From Buddleja alternifolia (Eukaryota; Streptophyta; Magnoliopsida; Lamiales; Scrophulariaceae): a stretch of DNA of 64,000 nt. Within the stretch, counting starts at the first letter, position 1. Every line of letters starts with the position of its first letter. The stretch lies in the NCBI GenBank assembly GCA_019426215.1, contig CM033393.1:22198591-22262590 (forward strand), read 5' to 3'. Positions 1 to 10,729 of this stretch are shown piece by piece. The notes under the pieces are model-generated. The model was not told the DNA's origin. It saw only the letters and a program-made list of their open reading frames with translations, and did not search any database. Both the position numbers and the translations under genes were made by a program.

Positions 1-15
1 TCAATAATTAACTAG

Positions 16-1781
16 TGTTAGGATTATGCCCTTTATGCCATAGAGGAATTAGATTATTAGGGCATTACATTTATGTTGTACAAACTCATATTCATCAAGA
101 AAGGCATAGTTTTCGTTCATATCAATCTTGATGACATTAATATAAGTATTGAACAAATAAGTCTAAGATAATCAAGAGGGAGCTTCTACTCCTCAATGGT
201 CTGAGGAGATGGACACTAGAAGTATCAGTTCCTTGTTTGCTCAAACCAGAGTTCGCAAGTCGACGAGTCTTAACTGGGCATTAAAACCAGATTTGTGTGA
301 CGCAAGCTTTGATAAGGAGTGTCAGTCAGTCACTTTGGATGGTGGGAGCTTGGTAATAGATATGTCAATAGAATTGACATATTCGAACACGGCTCACCAT
401 AAGTCAATCACATGGGCATTTACTCTTGGATAGTCAATGATTGAATAGCTGATCGCGGTAGTGTGCGTGACTTAGACCCGAGGATTCACGAAGATTGGAC
501 TTGTGACACAGAATGAGTTATTAGAGTAGTTAGATCCATTTCACCCTTTAGTGGGATCAACCTCAAAATGCGGTTTAGAAGGACAAGTGACTGTTCGGTG
601 ATTGTCAATAGGGGATTCACTTTCTCAGGTGGTAACGAGTTAATTGTGCGATCATAGGTAAATAAAATTAGAAGTCTTTGGCCAAAGCAGGAGAACTAAC
701 TTATGTATAGTACATAAGGGTAGTTCAGTAATTTCATCTTACTATGATTCCCTAAAAGCACAACATCGAGTCCTGTGAGTTAGACATATTCCATGATTCT
801 CACTTGATCGGGATGTTACAGTGAAGGGCTTATACTCACATGGTATCTGTGATCTAAAAGTTCGTATTGATCCATTCATTTTAATTGAATTTCAATGTGA
901 GTCCACGTGACTGGTTTTAGTGACACTGACATCCTTGGTTCCTCCCAATGCCAATTGAAATGAATCTAGAGAGTCGCGCTTAAAAGGAATTGAGCAAAGA
1001 GAATTATTTCGTTGTCAAATAAATAAAATACGTAATTTGCTATTTAATAGAAAATTAATTTATTTGATTAATTGGATTAATGGAAATAAATTAATAATAA
1101 ATAATTTGATGTATTTATTATGACCACATTAATTTATTTGATTAATTAGATTAATGGAAATAAATTAATTGCAATAAATAAATAGACTTATTGATTATAC
1201 TCACCCTTTTATTAAATAATTAGATTATTTAATATGGAGGAATATTAATTAGTATTATATTTTAATTGGACTAAAATATATTGGACCTAATTAATTGGAC
1301 TAAGTTGAAAGTCAACTTAGCCCAATAATAATAAGGTGAGGCGTGTGTGGCGTTTTTAGAGGAGTTGGATGGGCTCAAGGAATTAGTTAATTCCAAGCCC
1401 ATCACTCATAAATACCTATATCACTAATTTGGTCAAAATCTAACTCTCACAATTAGATTTGACAGCAAAGAAAAAAGAGAAAAATATTCTCTCCTTCCCT
1501 AGTGAAGCCATCGGCCATTGTAGGTCTAAAGGTGGAGGATTTTTTTCGAAGTTCGTTCCGGCGTGATATCTAGAGGGAAGGGTTTGGAATTGCTGCAATC
1601 CGGAAGATCAAGAATTTCATCAAGATCAAAAGGTTAGTAAAAAGGATGAAATTAGATTTCATCTTCATGCTTAATTTTCGAAAATAACATGGAAAAATTA
1701 TTAAAATATAAAAGTGATCCAATTGTGAATCCGGATATATTTTTATCGTTTCCGCTGCGCATGAATACAGGATTCACAACA
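16..1781 (+). repeat. 5' LTR of Copia A
   Basis: Starts TGTTAGGATT and ends TTCACAACA, giving the expected TG...CA ends, and is followed at once by the primer binding site. It aligns along its whole length with 10730-12494. A TATA-like stretch (CATAAATACC) lies near 1408-1417, in front of a probable transcript start. An AT-rich block near 1054-1169 holds two copies of a unit of about 42 bp built on AATTTATTTGATTAATT. Short open frames here (such as 209-433) are LTR sequence and not genes. Confidence 0.9.
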
Positions 1782-1782
1782 A

Positions 1783-1794
1783 TGGTATCAGAGC
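1783..1794 (+). other. Primer binding site of Copia A (initiator tRNA-Met)
   Basis: TGGTATCAGAGC lies one base after the LTR end. This 12-mer is the complement of the 3' end of plant initiator tRNA-Met, the usual minus-strand primer of copia elements. Confidence 0.9.
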
Positions 1795-1820
1795 CAACTT
1801 TTGGCTTTTAATGATTTTTG

Positions 1821-2103
1821 ATATGAATATGTTGGATTTCATGTTTGTGATGAAAAATTAATTGGATTAATATTTTTCATGGTTAGATTTATTTTTGAAA
1901 GTTAAATCTAAACCAATAAATTTGATTATGTAATTTATGTTTTGAATATGAATTAATTTTTGTATTGGATATGAATATGTGATAAAAAATATGATTGGAT
2001 TGATAATTTTCGTTGTTAGATTTATTTTTTGAAAGTTGAATCTGAACCGAAAATTAGATTTCGCGATTTATGTTTTGAATGTAAATAAAAGTTTTTGTAT
2101 TGG
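1821..2103 (+). repeat. Direct duplication in the Copia A leader
   Basis: Two head-to-tail units, 1821-1968 and 1969-2103, both begin ATATGAATATGT or nearly so. Both contain a TTAGATTTATTTTTGAAAGTT-like core and end TTTTTGTATTGG. They are clearly diverged. They lie in the long untranslated leader (1796-3720) between PBS and gag, in which I see no credible gene. Confidence 0.7.
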
Positions 2104-2243
2104 ATATGAACTTATGCATGCACATGAATATGTGGTTTGAATTAATCATGGATTTTGGCTCGGAAAAGTCGAAACGACACAACCTAACGTGTGGTGCGTG
2201 CTCCGACGGTACACTTACAAGGCGCCTGCTGGCCAGGCCACCG

Positions 2244-2289
2244 TGTGGCCCTAAAGGACCACACAGCGCCTGCACAGCAGGCGCTGTGT
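2244..2289 (+). other. GC-rich double hairpin in the Copia A leader
   Basis: ACACAGCGCCTG (2261-2272) and CAGGCGCTGTGT (2278-2289) are perfect 12-bp inverted arms around the 5-base loop CACAG. Just upstream, GTGTGG (2244-2249) can pair with CCACAC (2259-2264), so the two stems would compete or stack. The block is far more GC-rich than the surrounding AT-rich leader. A packaging or dimerisation role would be plausible for a retroelement leader but is inference only. Confidence 0.6.
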
Positions 2290-2803
2290 TCAGCGCGGCA
2301 GGTCTCGGGGTGACCCGTGCAATCGGGTCGCGGAATAAATTTATTTTCTTTTAAAATATAAAATCGGGTTTGACCCTGCGCGTCAAACCACGGTTTTGAC
2401 CCATGGTTTTGAAATTTATTAAGGATAAAATAATTTTAGAAATTAGTTTTATGCCTAATTTTAAATTAGATCTAAAATTAAAATAATCCTAGAACGAAGA
2501 AATTTATTTTTAATTAAAATTCTTTGTCAAATCAATTTAGAATTATTTTTTGAAACTAAATTGGATTTATTGTCAAATAGGATTAGATTTGAATTAATTT
2601 TAAATTGGAGTTAAATTAATTCAATTATTTTCAAACCACATCTAATTAAAATTGAATTTTAATTTAATTCTTATTGAAAGAACTCCAATGTGTTAGCTAT
2701 CCTTTAATCTTTTGATGTTTGATATTGTGCATGGGATGCCTTCCATGGACTAGTTTTCTTCATAGGTTTTGTTTTCTGGGTTGTACCGGGTCTTTTGAAA
2801 CCC

Positions 2804-2818
2804 CCTCCCCCCCCCCCC
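2804..2818 (+). repeat. Poly-C tract in the Copia A leader
   Basis: A run of C, interrupted once by T near its start, in the leader upstream of gag. It is a simple homopolymer; its exact length is likely to be unreliable. The rest of 2820-3720 is AT-rich leader without a supported gene. Confidence 0.6.
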
Positions 2819-3720
2819 AATTTGTATTTTATTTTTTATAGAAAAATGTATAGGATCCATTTATAATTATGTAGTTAGAATAAGACCTTTTTGGAAAAAG
2901 ATCTGCTTAGAGCTGGAAGACCTTGGAGTTAGACATAGGTTAGATCTTATAGGTCCCCTAACCCTCAATTGAGCCATTGGCTTGACTTAATCTAGATAAG
3001 TCCATGGAAAGCATGTGTGATAGAATTGTTAGTGTTTTCTATTTTATAATCCATGTATGCGCGCTATCAATGGATAATGTGCAAAGTGAGACCAATTTAA
3101 TCCTAAATTCTCCCATTGGATAATAATATTGAATTTAGATTAAAAGTGAATTGGATGTCCCGACTCTCCACCAAATTTGGAGAAATTGAATAAATGCCAA
3201 TTAACATAATTTGTTCCCAGTAAGTGGGGGTTATGCATTGTGACATTTATTTGAAATGTCTAAGTGCATTAGATGCCATCAATTGAAACAAATTCCTCCC
3301 CATTTATCGACAGAGGGTTGCAAGGTGAAATTCAATTGTTAGATTGATTGGAAGTTGAAGGGACCAAGTTCAGACTGATCACAATCCATATATCGTTAAA
3401 GGGTTGCGGTCTCGTGATCTATGAGCCAAACTAATGATTGAATCGCATGTTGGACGATGCTGGCAAGTATTGCCACTTTAATAAAATTAGTGAGCCATAT
3501 ATCATTAAAGGATACCGACTTTATTAAAGAACTCAATCACTCACTCCTAAGTCTTTCCAACGAGATTTTCGAATATTGCAGTGGGAGTGCAATGATTCGA
3601 AAAATGTAGTGGGAGCCAAATGAAAATTCAAAGTCCTGTTTAATTTTACTTGGTATACAACATAAAGACCTAATTGAATCTTTCTTTATTCTTTGCAGTT
3701 TTTTTATTTTCTCTCTCAAA

Positions 3721-4560
3721 ATGGATAACAACCCGATAATTGGATTGCTTGAGAAAAACGCTCTCACTGGACCCAACTTCATCGACTGGCTTAGAAACTT
3801 GAGGACAGTCCTTGGTCATGAGTCAATCAATTATGTCTTGGACATAAAATGCCCCACGATACCCTTAGAGGATGCGGACGAGAGTGTGCATTCCTTTTAC
3901 AGAGACTAGGTCACTGACAATGCACGAGCCAGAGGATTGATGCTTAGCCCGATGAGTTATGATCTTCAGGATTCCCATGAGAGAATGGAAAATGCATGGA
4001 ACATACTGCTTCATCTGAAAGAGTTGGTTGGAGAGCCCAGTAGGACTGTTCAATATTTCTTATTGAGAGAGCTCTTCAGGGCAAAGATGGAAGAAGATGA
4101 GACTGTGGCTGACTATGTGTTGAAAATGATCTCCATGATAGAGAAGTTGTAGTCACTTGATTTTCACATGGATTTCCATCTTCAGACAGACCTCTCATCC
4201 TTCAATCACTTTTGGATTCCCTCAGTCAGTTCATTAATATTTTAACATCAATGATGTTGAGTGTTCGCTATCTGGGCTAATGAACAAACTCATCACTGCA
4301 CAAAGTCAAATAAAACAGAGGAAGTTTAGACGTGCATACATCGCTTCTGTTGCTGGGCAAGCACAATCCAAGGAAAAGGAAGAGGAGCCTATAAAAGTGT
4401 TAATGATAAATGGGTGTCTTAAAAGGAAAGCACCCGAAGACATTAGGTTGCATAATGAGAATCTCAAGAGATCAAACTTTTGCCTTTCCTACAAGGATAA
4501 AGGTCACTGGAGGCGTGACTGTCCATTGAGAAAAGCAAGAGCTACTAAAGGTATGGAACC
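3721..4560 (+). pseudogene. gag: Copia A gag (capsid and nucleocapsid), broken
   Basis: The frame opens at ATG 3721 with a copia-type gag N-terminus (residues about 16-30 carry the LTGPNFIDWLRNLR pattern). It is stopped by TAG at 3907-3909, reopens in the same frame to another TAG at 4150-4152, then continues in a different frame from 4280 after a gap in recognisable coding. A basic, Lys-rich stretch leads into a zinc knuckle at about 4480-4520. This reads CLSYKDKGHWRRDCP, so the second zinc-binding Cys of the CxxCx4Hx4C motif is Tyr. Gag would form the virus-like particle and bind RNA in the cytoplasm; this copy cannot. The start is chosen because it is the first ATG after the leader and fits the family N-terminus. 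Confidence 0.8.
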
Positions 4561-4864
4561 TTTGGTTTTGGAAACTAATTGTTTTATGAATGTATTGTCC
4601 ACTTCATGGATTCTAGATTCAGGAGCTAGCACTCATGTCTGTGTTTTAAAACAGGATCTGAAAAGAAATAGGAGGCTCGAGGAGCAAGAAGTGATGATCC
4701 ATGTAGGCAGCGGACATAGTGTGGAAGCTACTCACATAGGATCCACTTCTTTATCTTTATCTATTGGACATTTACTAGTTTTAGATGATTGCTTTGTGTT
4801 GCCCAATGAGCTTAAAAACATTTGTTCTATTCCCGTATTAGTTAGACTTGGATACGATTTTTGA
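4561..4864 (+). pseudogene. pro: Copia A aspartic protease region
   Basis: Continues in the frame of the 4280-4864 open stretch. The active-site signature WILDSGASTHVC lies at about 4608-4643, with the catalytic Asp-Ser-Gly intact. A conserved hydrophobic block follows (about 4740-4850), and the frame closes at 4862-4864. In copia elements this protease matures Gag-Pol inside the particle. It is joined directly to the gag zinc-knuckle part upstream, as expected for a polyprotein. No complete polyprotein can be made, because the integrase that follows is only reached after a gap and is itself interrupted. Confidence 0.75.
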
Positions 4865-4993
4865 TTTTTGAACAATGTTTGCAATATTTATTTTAGAAAT
4901 AATTTTATTAGCTCTGCATCTTTAGTAAATGGTTTATTTTACTTGAATGTCCAAAATAGATGTATTGTGAATACAATCACCAAGAAATGAGAT

Positions 4994-5632
4994 ATGTCTA
5001 GGACAAACCAAAGACTCATTTGGCACTTGAGACTAGGTCATGCTGGAGAATACAAGATTCGTGAACTTGAAAAAAATGGGCTAATAAGCACATTTGGATC
5101 GGACCCACTCCCACTTGCGAATAGCAAAATTACTAGGTTACCCTTCACAGGGCATTTTGAACGAGCCAATGTAGTCCTTAGTTTAATACATACTAACATT
5201 TGCTTGCCTTTCGGGGAAGTGGCTCGTGGAGGTTTTCAATACTTCATTACATTTATTGATGACCACTCTAGGTATGGTCTCGTATACCTAATGAAGCATA
5301 AATTTGAATCTATTGAATGGTTCAAAGAATTCAAGGCCTTGGTTGAAAACCAAACTGACAAATTTATTAAAATACTATGATCTGATCGAGGTGGAGAATA
5401 TATGAGTGCCGAATTTGGTGAGTTCTTAATTGAACATGGAATTGTATTACAACTGACTCCTCCTGCAACTCCACAACTAAATGGGGTAGTCGAACGATGA
5501 AATAGAACACAATTGGATATGGTTTGATCGGTGCTCAGCTACACGGATCTTCCCATATCGTTGTGGGACCATGAATTGCTCACATCAGCCCACATCTTGA
5601 ACAGGTGTCCATCTAGGTCTGTTCCTAAAACT
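4994..5632 (+). pseudogene. int: Copia A integrase, N-terminal and catalytic part, interrupted
   Basis: The zinc domain keeps its two His (WHLRLGH, about 5021-5041), but the Cys pair expected before the TRLPF motif is absent. The catalytic core is recognised by YFITFIDDHSRYG at about 5240-5278. The first catalytic Asp of D,D(35)E is Asn in LIHTNICLPF (about 5184-5213); the second survives in SDRGGEY (about 5382-5402), just after a premature TGA at 5378-5380. More stops follow around the NGVVER block. The reading frame is cut at 5632 by a reverse solo LTR and resumes at 7297. The lost zinc ligands and the Asp-to-Asn change would inactivate strand transfer even without the breaks. Confidence 0.8.
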
Positions 5633-7291
5633 ATTGGGAATCCTAGTATCATGCTTAATGGAAATTAAAAATCATATCCAGATTCCCAAAGCCGAGATCA
5701 ATTTTTTGTTTGTTGATTTTAATTAAAAAAATGAATGCAAAAACTTACCTTTTCGAGTATTCAATCTATCCTCGCGAATCTTCAAATCTTCATTCAACGG
5801 TCCACATGTCCATTCTCTAGATTATCACGCCTCAAAATTGACTCCAAAAATTTCCATCTCTTTTCTCCATAATGGTGAGGGAGAGTGAAAGAGAAATTAT
5901 TTTCTCTGTGTTGTATTTCTGGTAGAGGAACTGAATTATTTTTCCCTTGTGTTCACTAGAGCTCTGTTGGAGGATTAAATAAATCCTCCAACATAAGTCC
6001 ACTTAGTACACTCCCATTAAGGCTTAATTGTACACTCATTTGGGGTATTTTGACTTAATCAGCTTAGCCCAATTAATTTAATCCTCTAATATTTAATCCA
6101 ATTAAATATACATAGAATAAATTAATATTCTAATTAATTAATTAACTTAATAATTAATTAGCACTCATAGTTGACCTAGTCAATATAATTAATTTAATTA
6201 TCTATGTTCAATCCAATTAAACAACTAATCAAATTAATTCGTCCTTCCAAAGGACAAATTACCAAAACGCCCTCTAAATACAACAATCGATTTCCCCGTC
6301 TATTCCTATAGTGTGACTCTCTAGGTTCATCGCGATTGATAATGAGAGGAAGCCAAAGGATGTGGGTGACACCTAGCCAGCACCGTAGCCACACATCTAG
6401 CCCAACCGAGCATGAAATGACTATGTCATTACGAACCTCTAGATTATGAATACTCTATGAGTATAAGCCCTTCACTAATGAATCCCGATCGAGTGAGAGT
6501 CATGGAATATATCAAACTCACCGAACTCGATGCTATGCTCAAGTGTCATAGAAATATGAGATTACCAAACTACCCTCACTGTCCAACACGGGTTAGTTCA
6601 TGAGCTCTGGCCAGAGACTTTAATCTCATTTACGTATGATTGCATAGGATATTTCTCATTTACTTTCGAGACAGTGAATTCCATTTTGCTAATCAGTTAA
6701 GACTGCTACTTGCCCATTAAGTCGTACTTCGAGGTCAGCCCCACCAACTGGTGAATTGGATCTAACTATTTTAATGACAAACTTGATGTCACAAGCACAT
6801 CTTCAACTTTACTCAGGTCAAAGGCTCACGCATATTATCATAATCAGTAATCTGATCATTGACAATCACTGAGTAAAAACCCATGTGATCGGATTATTAC
6901 GAGCCGTGTTCGAATACACTAATCTAATCCAATTAATGTATCCATGAAACAAACTCCCACTATCCCATAGTGTTAGAGTGACACTCCTTGTCAGAGCATG
7001 TGTCATACAAGTCCACACGAATCTCAATGCCCAATTGAGATTCTCCAATTTGCGAACTATTTAAGTGATCCAGTATCAGACCCTTCCAGTGCCCATCTCT
7101 TTAACTACTATAAGGAGTGCGAAGGTTTGCCTTAACACACATGGACTAGTTGTTCATTTAAGACTTATAGATGCCAATAAGAATTATATGAACATCTCAC
7201 TAATGCCTTTATATTAATTATAGGTTGTACAGTATAAACTAGTGCGCTATTCTCTAAGTCCTCCTTGGCATCGAGGGCACAAAACAAAAAA
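5633..7291 (-). repeat. Solo LTR (Copia-A-related subfamily) inside Copia A integrase
   Basis: Read on the minus strand it follows the Copia A LTR along its length (start TGTTTTGTGCCCTCGATGCC, end GATTCCCAAT) but is clearly a diverged subfamily. No internal region or second LTR is present, so this is a solo LTR, normally left by recombination between the two LTRs of an element. The integrase sequence is split between ...CCTAAAACT and ACTCCTTAT..., and AAACT at 5628-5632 and 7292-7296 is the target-site duplication. The exact right end is blurred by an A-run. Its last 976 bases recur at 39622-40597. Confidence 0.85.
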
Positions 7292-7296
7292 AAACT

Positions 7297-7827
7297 CCTT
7301 ATCAGATATGGAGTGGAAAGGCGCCTAGTCTTAAACACATTAGGATATGGAGTTGTCTAGCCTATATGAAAAAGACAAAGAGGGAGAAACTGGAAGATAG
7401 ATCTTTAAAAAGTCGATTTGTTGGTTTCCCAGAAGATTCTATGGGATACCTCTTCTACCTGCACGATGATCAAAGAGTCATTGTGGCCCCACATGCGTAC
7501 TTTCTCGAAGACAAGTTTGTTCGAGAAAGTGGTGCAGGAAGAAAGATTGTTCTAGAAGAACAAAATGAAATTCCTATAGAGACCACTGTTCAAGAGACTC
7601 ATAATGAACCTAATGAAACGCAACCATCATGGCGTAGATCAAGTAGAGTATCTCAACCACCAGAGAGATATGGTTATCTACTACAAAGAGAGCATAATTT
7701 GTATGCCCTAGCAGAAGGAGACTATGGAGATGATCACTCTACTTTTGAGCATGCGATGGAGGATATAGATTCTTCGAAATGGCTTGAGGCTATGAAGACA
7801 GAGATGGATTCAATGTACTTGAACTAA
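7297..7827 (+). pseudogene. int: Copia A integrase C-terminus and linker to RT
   Basis: Coding resumes immediately after the solo LTR with the integrase C-terminal pattern: PYQIWSGKAPSLKHIRIW at 7297-7350, and FVGFPEDSMGYLFYL at about 7408-7452. An acidic, Ser/Thr-rich linker follows, and then the run-in to reverse transcriptase (SKWLEAMKTEMDSMYLN). TAA at 7825-7827 and a second stop a few codons later separate it from the RT block, which is in the same frame. The frame is open through the region where the second copy (40672-41082) has a TAG, so the two copies have acquired different lesions. Confidence 0.8.
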
Positions 7828-7839
7828 GTCTAGACTCTA

Positions 7840-9227
7840 GTGGATCGCTCTAGGGGTATTGTACCGATAGGGTGCAAGTGGATCTACAAGAGAAAGATTG
7901 GTCTAGATGGCAAGGTCGATACCTTTAAAGCTAGGCTTGTGGCAAAAGGGTATAGTCAAAACGAAGGTATTGACTATGAGGAAACCTTCTCCCCCGTTGC
8001 CATGATCAAATCCATTAGAATTCTACTTGCAATAGCCACACACCTAGATTATGAAATCTGGCAGATGGACGTGAAGACTGCGTTTCTGAATGGACACCTC
8101 GAGGAGGACATCTATATGGAACAACCCAAAGGTTTCGTGTCCTATAAAGATTATCATAAGGTGTGTAAATTGAATAGATCAATTTATGTACTTAAACATG
8201 CGTCGCGGAACTGGAATCTTCGTTTTGATAAAGAAGTTTGGAACTATGACTTTATCAAGAATGAAGATGAACCATGTGTTTACAAGAAATCCAACGGGAG
8301 CAAAATATCATTTTTGGTCCTATATTTAGATGACATTCTACTAATAAGTAATGATATAGGCCTGTTGACTTCAATCAATATGTGGCTCTCAAGCACGTTC
8401 TCCATGAAAGACTTAGGAGAAGCGACCTATATCCTTAGAATTTGCATTTTCAGGGATAGAGCGAATAGGAAAATAGGTCTCTCCCAAGCCCTCTATTTGG
8501 AAAAGGTTCTGAAAAGATTCAAAATGGAAGATTCCAAGAGAGGCTTCTTGCCCATAAGACATGGACTCCATCTCTCTAAATCGATGAGTCCTCAAAGTGA
8601 GGATGATTGTAAGAGAATGAGTGGAGTTACCTATGTATCAGTAGTAGGGAATCTTATGTACGTTATATTATGCATGAGACTGGACATTGCCTATGCTGTG
8701 AGTGTGGTAAGTAGGTTTCAAGCTAACCCAGGGGAAAATCATTGGATTGCTTTGAAGTGTATCCTCAAGTACTTGAGAAGAACTAAGGATATGTGTTTGA
8801 CATATAGAGATGGGGAACTAAAGTGGAAGGTTATACTGACTCTGACTTCCAGTCTGATGTCGATGACCGTAAATCCACATCGGGGTTTGTGTTCACTTTA
8901 AATGGTGGAGCAGTGACTTAGAAAGTTCCAAACAAAGCACGACGGCTGACTTAACCACCGAAGCTGAGTATGTGGCCTCCTCAGAGGCGGCCAAAGAGGC
9001 TGTTTGGATAAAGAAGTTCATGGCTGAACTTCAAGTGGTTCCTAGCATGGAGCTCCAGTTGCCACTATTCTGTGACAACAATGGAGCCATTGCGCAAGTT
9101 AAGGAACCCAGGTCTCACAATAAATCTAAACACATTGAGAGAAGATACCACATCATTAGAAAGATCGTTGGAAGAGGCGACATCGCCATGCAGAGAATAG
9201 ATTTAGCAAATAATGTTGGTGACCCAC
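7840..9227 (+). pseudogene. RT: Copia A reverse transcriptase and RNase H, frameshifted
   Basis: The first 353 codons (to 8901) hold a full copia reverse transcriptase: FKARLVAKGYSQ, the IWQMDVKTAFLNG block with its catalytic Asp, and the catalytic YLDDILL motif at about 8321-8341. RT would copy the genomic RNA to DNA in the particle. A one-base frameshift near 8826 moves the DSDFQSDVDDRKSTSG RNase H start into another frame. TAG at 8919-8921 replaces Trp, and a one-base deletion just after shifts to the frame of the last part (8972-9227, AEYVASSEAA and KHIERRYHIIR). The gene is cut at 9227 by a solo LTR, after codons for the DPL motif; about 50 bases of its tail remain at 10678-10729. Confidence 0.88.
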
Positions 9228-10672
9228 TGACACGCGAATTCCTAGCAAGTGTACTAGGTCGTGCAATGTAATAAAGTGGACTATTAGCCCGGGGTGTGTA
9301 TCGTCTCCACAGGGACAATTGGATTTGATGCTCGTAATTGCTATATTATTTTACTCTAAGCTAAATCAAATTATAAGATGATAGATGATTATACTATGAA
9401 AATAATTAAAAACAACTATGTGATAAACAAGATAATAATCGAATGGAAAGAGGTGATTGGGTTATGATCCTACTATGTTCTATTCTATGTTCATGAACTC
9501 TCAATTATCCGGATTCTTAGAACGTTATTGTTATGGCGAAACCCCCAAATGTATTTATTATTCAATCTCTTGAAATAACAAGCCTATACTAGTTAACAAC
9601 TTCCTATATCTCTATAGTGAAGATTGAATTAACTAACATGCATTTAGGTTCAAAGGAATTCCTTGTTTACGAAGATCCTACATTCAATCGGGTCATCTTA
9701 TCACAAAAAGCCACACAACGCAATCGATTCTATCTCTAGTCAATTGTTACGTTATGATGATTGATTTTTCGATCTCCCTTTATCTATCTCCTCTCGGTCT
9801 CAAGACAAAGCATTTTATCAAACACATGGTGATCAAGCATATGCAAGCATTAAGCACAAAATCAAACATGTAACAAGAATGTAATAAATCCGGAAATTAA
9901 TGATTCATTAAACACAAAACATCACAAAGTATTCACATAACCCAACCACAAAAATACTTAGCTCATACTTACAACAACAAGTGATTCAACAACTCTACAA
10001 GACATAATTGAAATACTAATCAAGAGAAAGAGTTGAATTACTCCCTATTATAAAGTGTGAATCCAAGCTTTGATGATGAAAATGATGGTGATGAGGATGA
10101 TGATGGCTCTTCAAGTTTCCATAGGACTTCCCATGGCTCCCCCTTGGTGTTTTAGAGCATTTTCCAGCCTTTAGGTAAGTGAAGAATGTCTTATAAAGAC
10201 CAAAAACGGCGGATATAAAAAATAGGGCTCGGGAAAGTGGACCGCGGTCTAATTTGGCACTGCATTTTCGGACCGCGGTCCTCTAACGTGAAATTCGCAG
10301 CTTTAGTATTTTGATCATAAATATCTCTACAAATGTCGGATTGAGGTGATTCAAGTTGATACGCGAAGCTAAGACAAAGATCGACAATATTGGAGAAGAA
10401 AGCTTAGTCTGATTCGGGCTGTACGTTGACAAAAATCTCGTGTCTATATGAGCATTGTGTAAAATCTTTCATCAACTATCTTCTTTTGTTTCTTTCTTCA
10501 ATTTCAAGCTCAATTTGGATCTCCTTTCTCGTCTTTCATGCGTAAATCAACTTGTATCCTAGAAAACAAAATCTATACCAATCAAAGCATTATGAGGGAT
10601 AAAAAGTGATCAAAGTAACGATCAAATCATATTACAATGGAGCATAAAATACTGTAAAATATGGACTTATCA
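9228..10672 (-). repeat. Solo LTR of an Athila-like gypsy element inside Copia A RNase H
   Basis: On the minus strand it runs from TGATAAGTCCATATTTTAC to ...CTAGGAATTCGCGTGTCA. It resembles the LTR of Gypsy C (TGATAAGCTCGTATTTTACAC...GCGTGTCA) at both ends, and E and Gypsy D at the 3' end. No internal sequence is present. The 5-bp repeat CCCAC at 9223-9227 and 10673-10677 is the target-site duplication. Two copies of a GC-rich palindrome lie inside, GGACCGCGGTCT (10239-10250) and GGACCGCGGTCC (10270-10281). It recurs at 42534-43977. Confidence 0.9.
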
Positions 10673-10729
10673 CCCACTAACCAAGCCACTATCATAGGCG
10701 GTGCAAGAACGACATCTTGAGAAGATAGA

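Noticed and set aside
2100..2354. 84-codon frame in the Copia A leader
   Set aside because: It spans the GC hairpins and sits in the untranslated leader; no resemblance to any protein and no support for translation.
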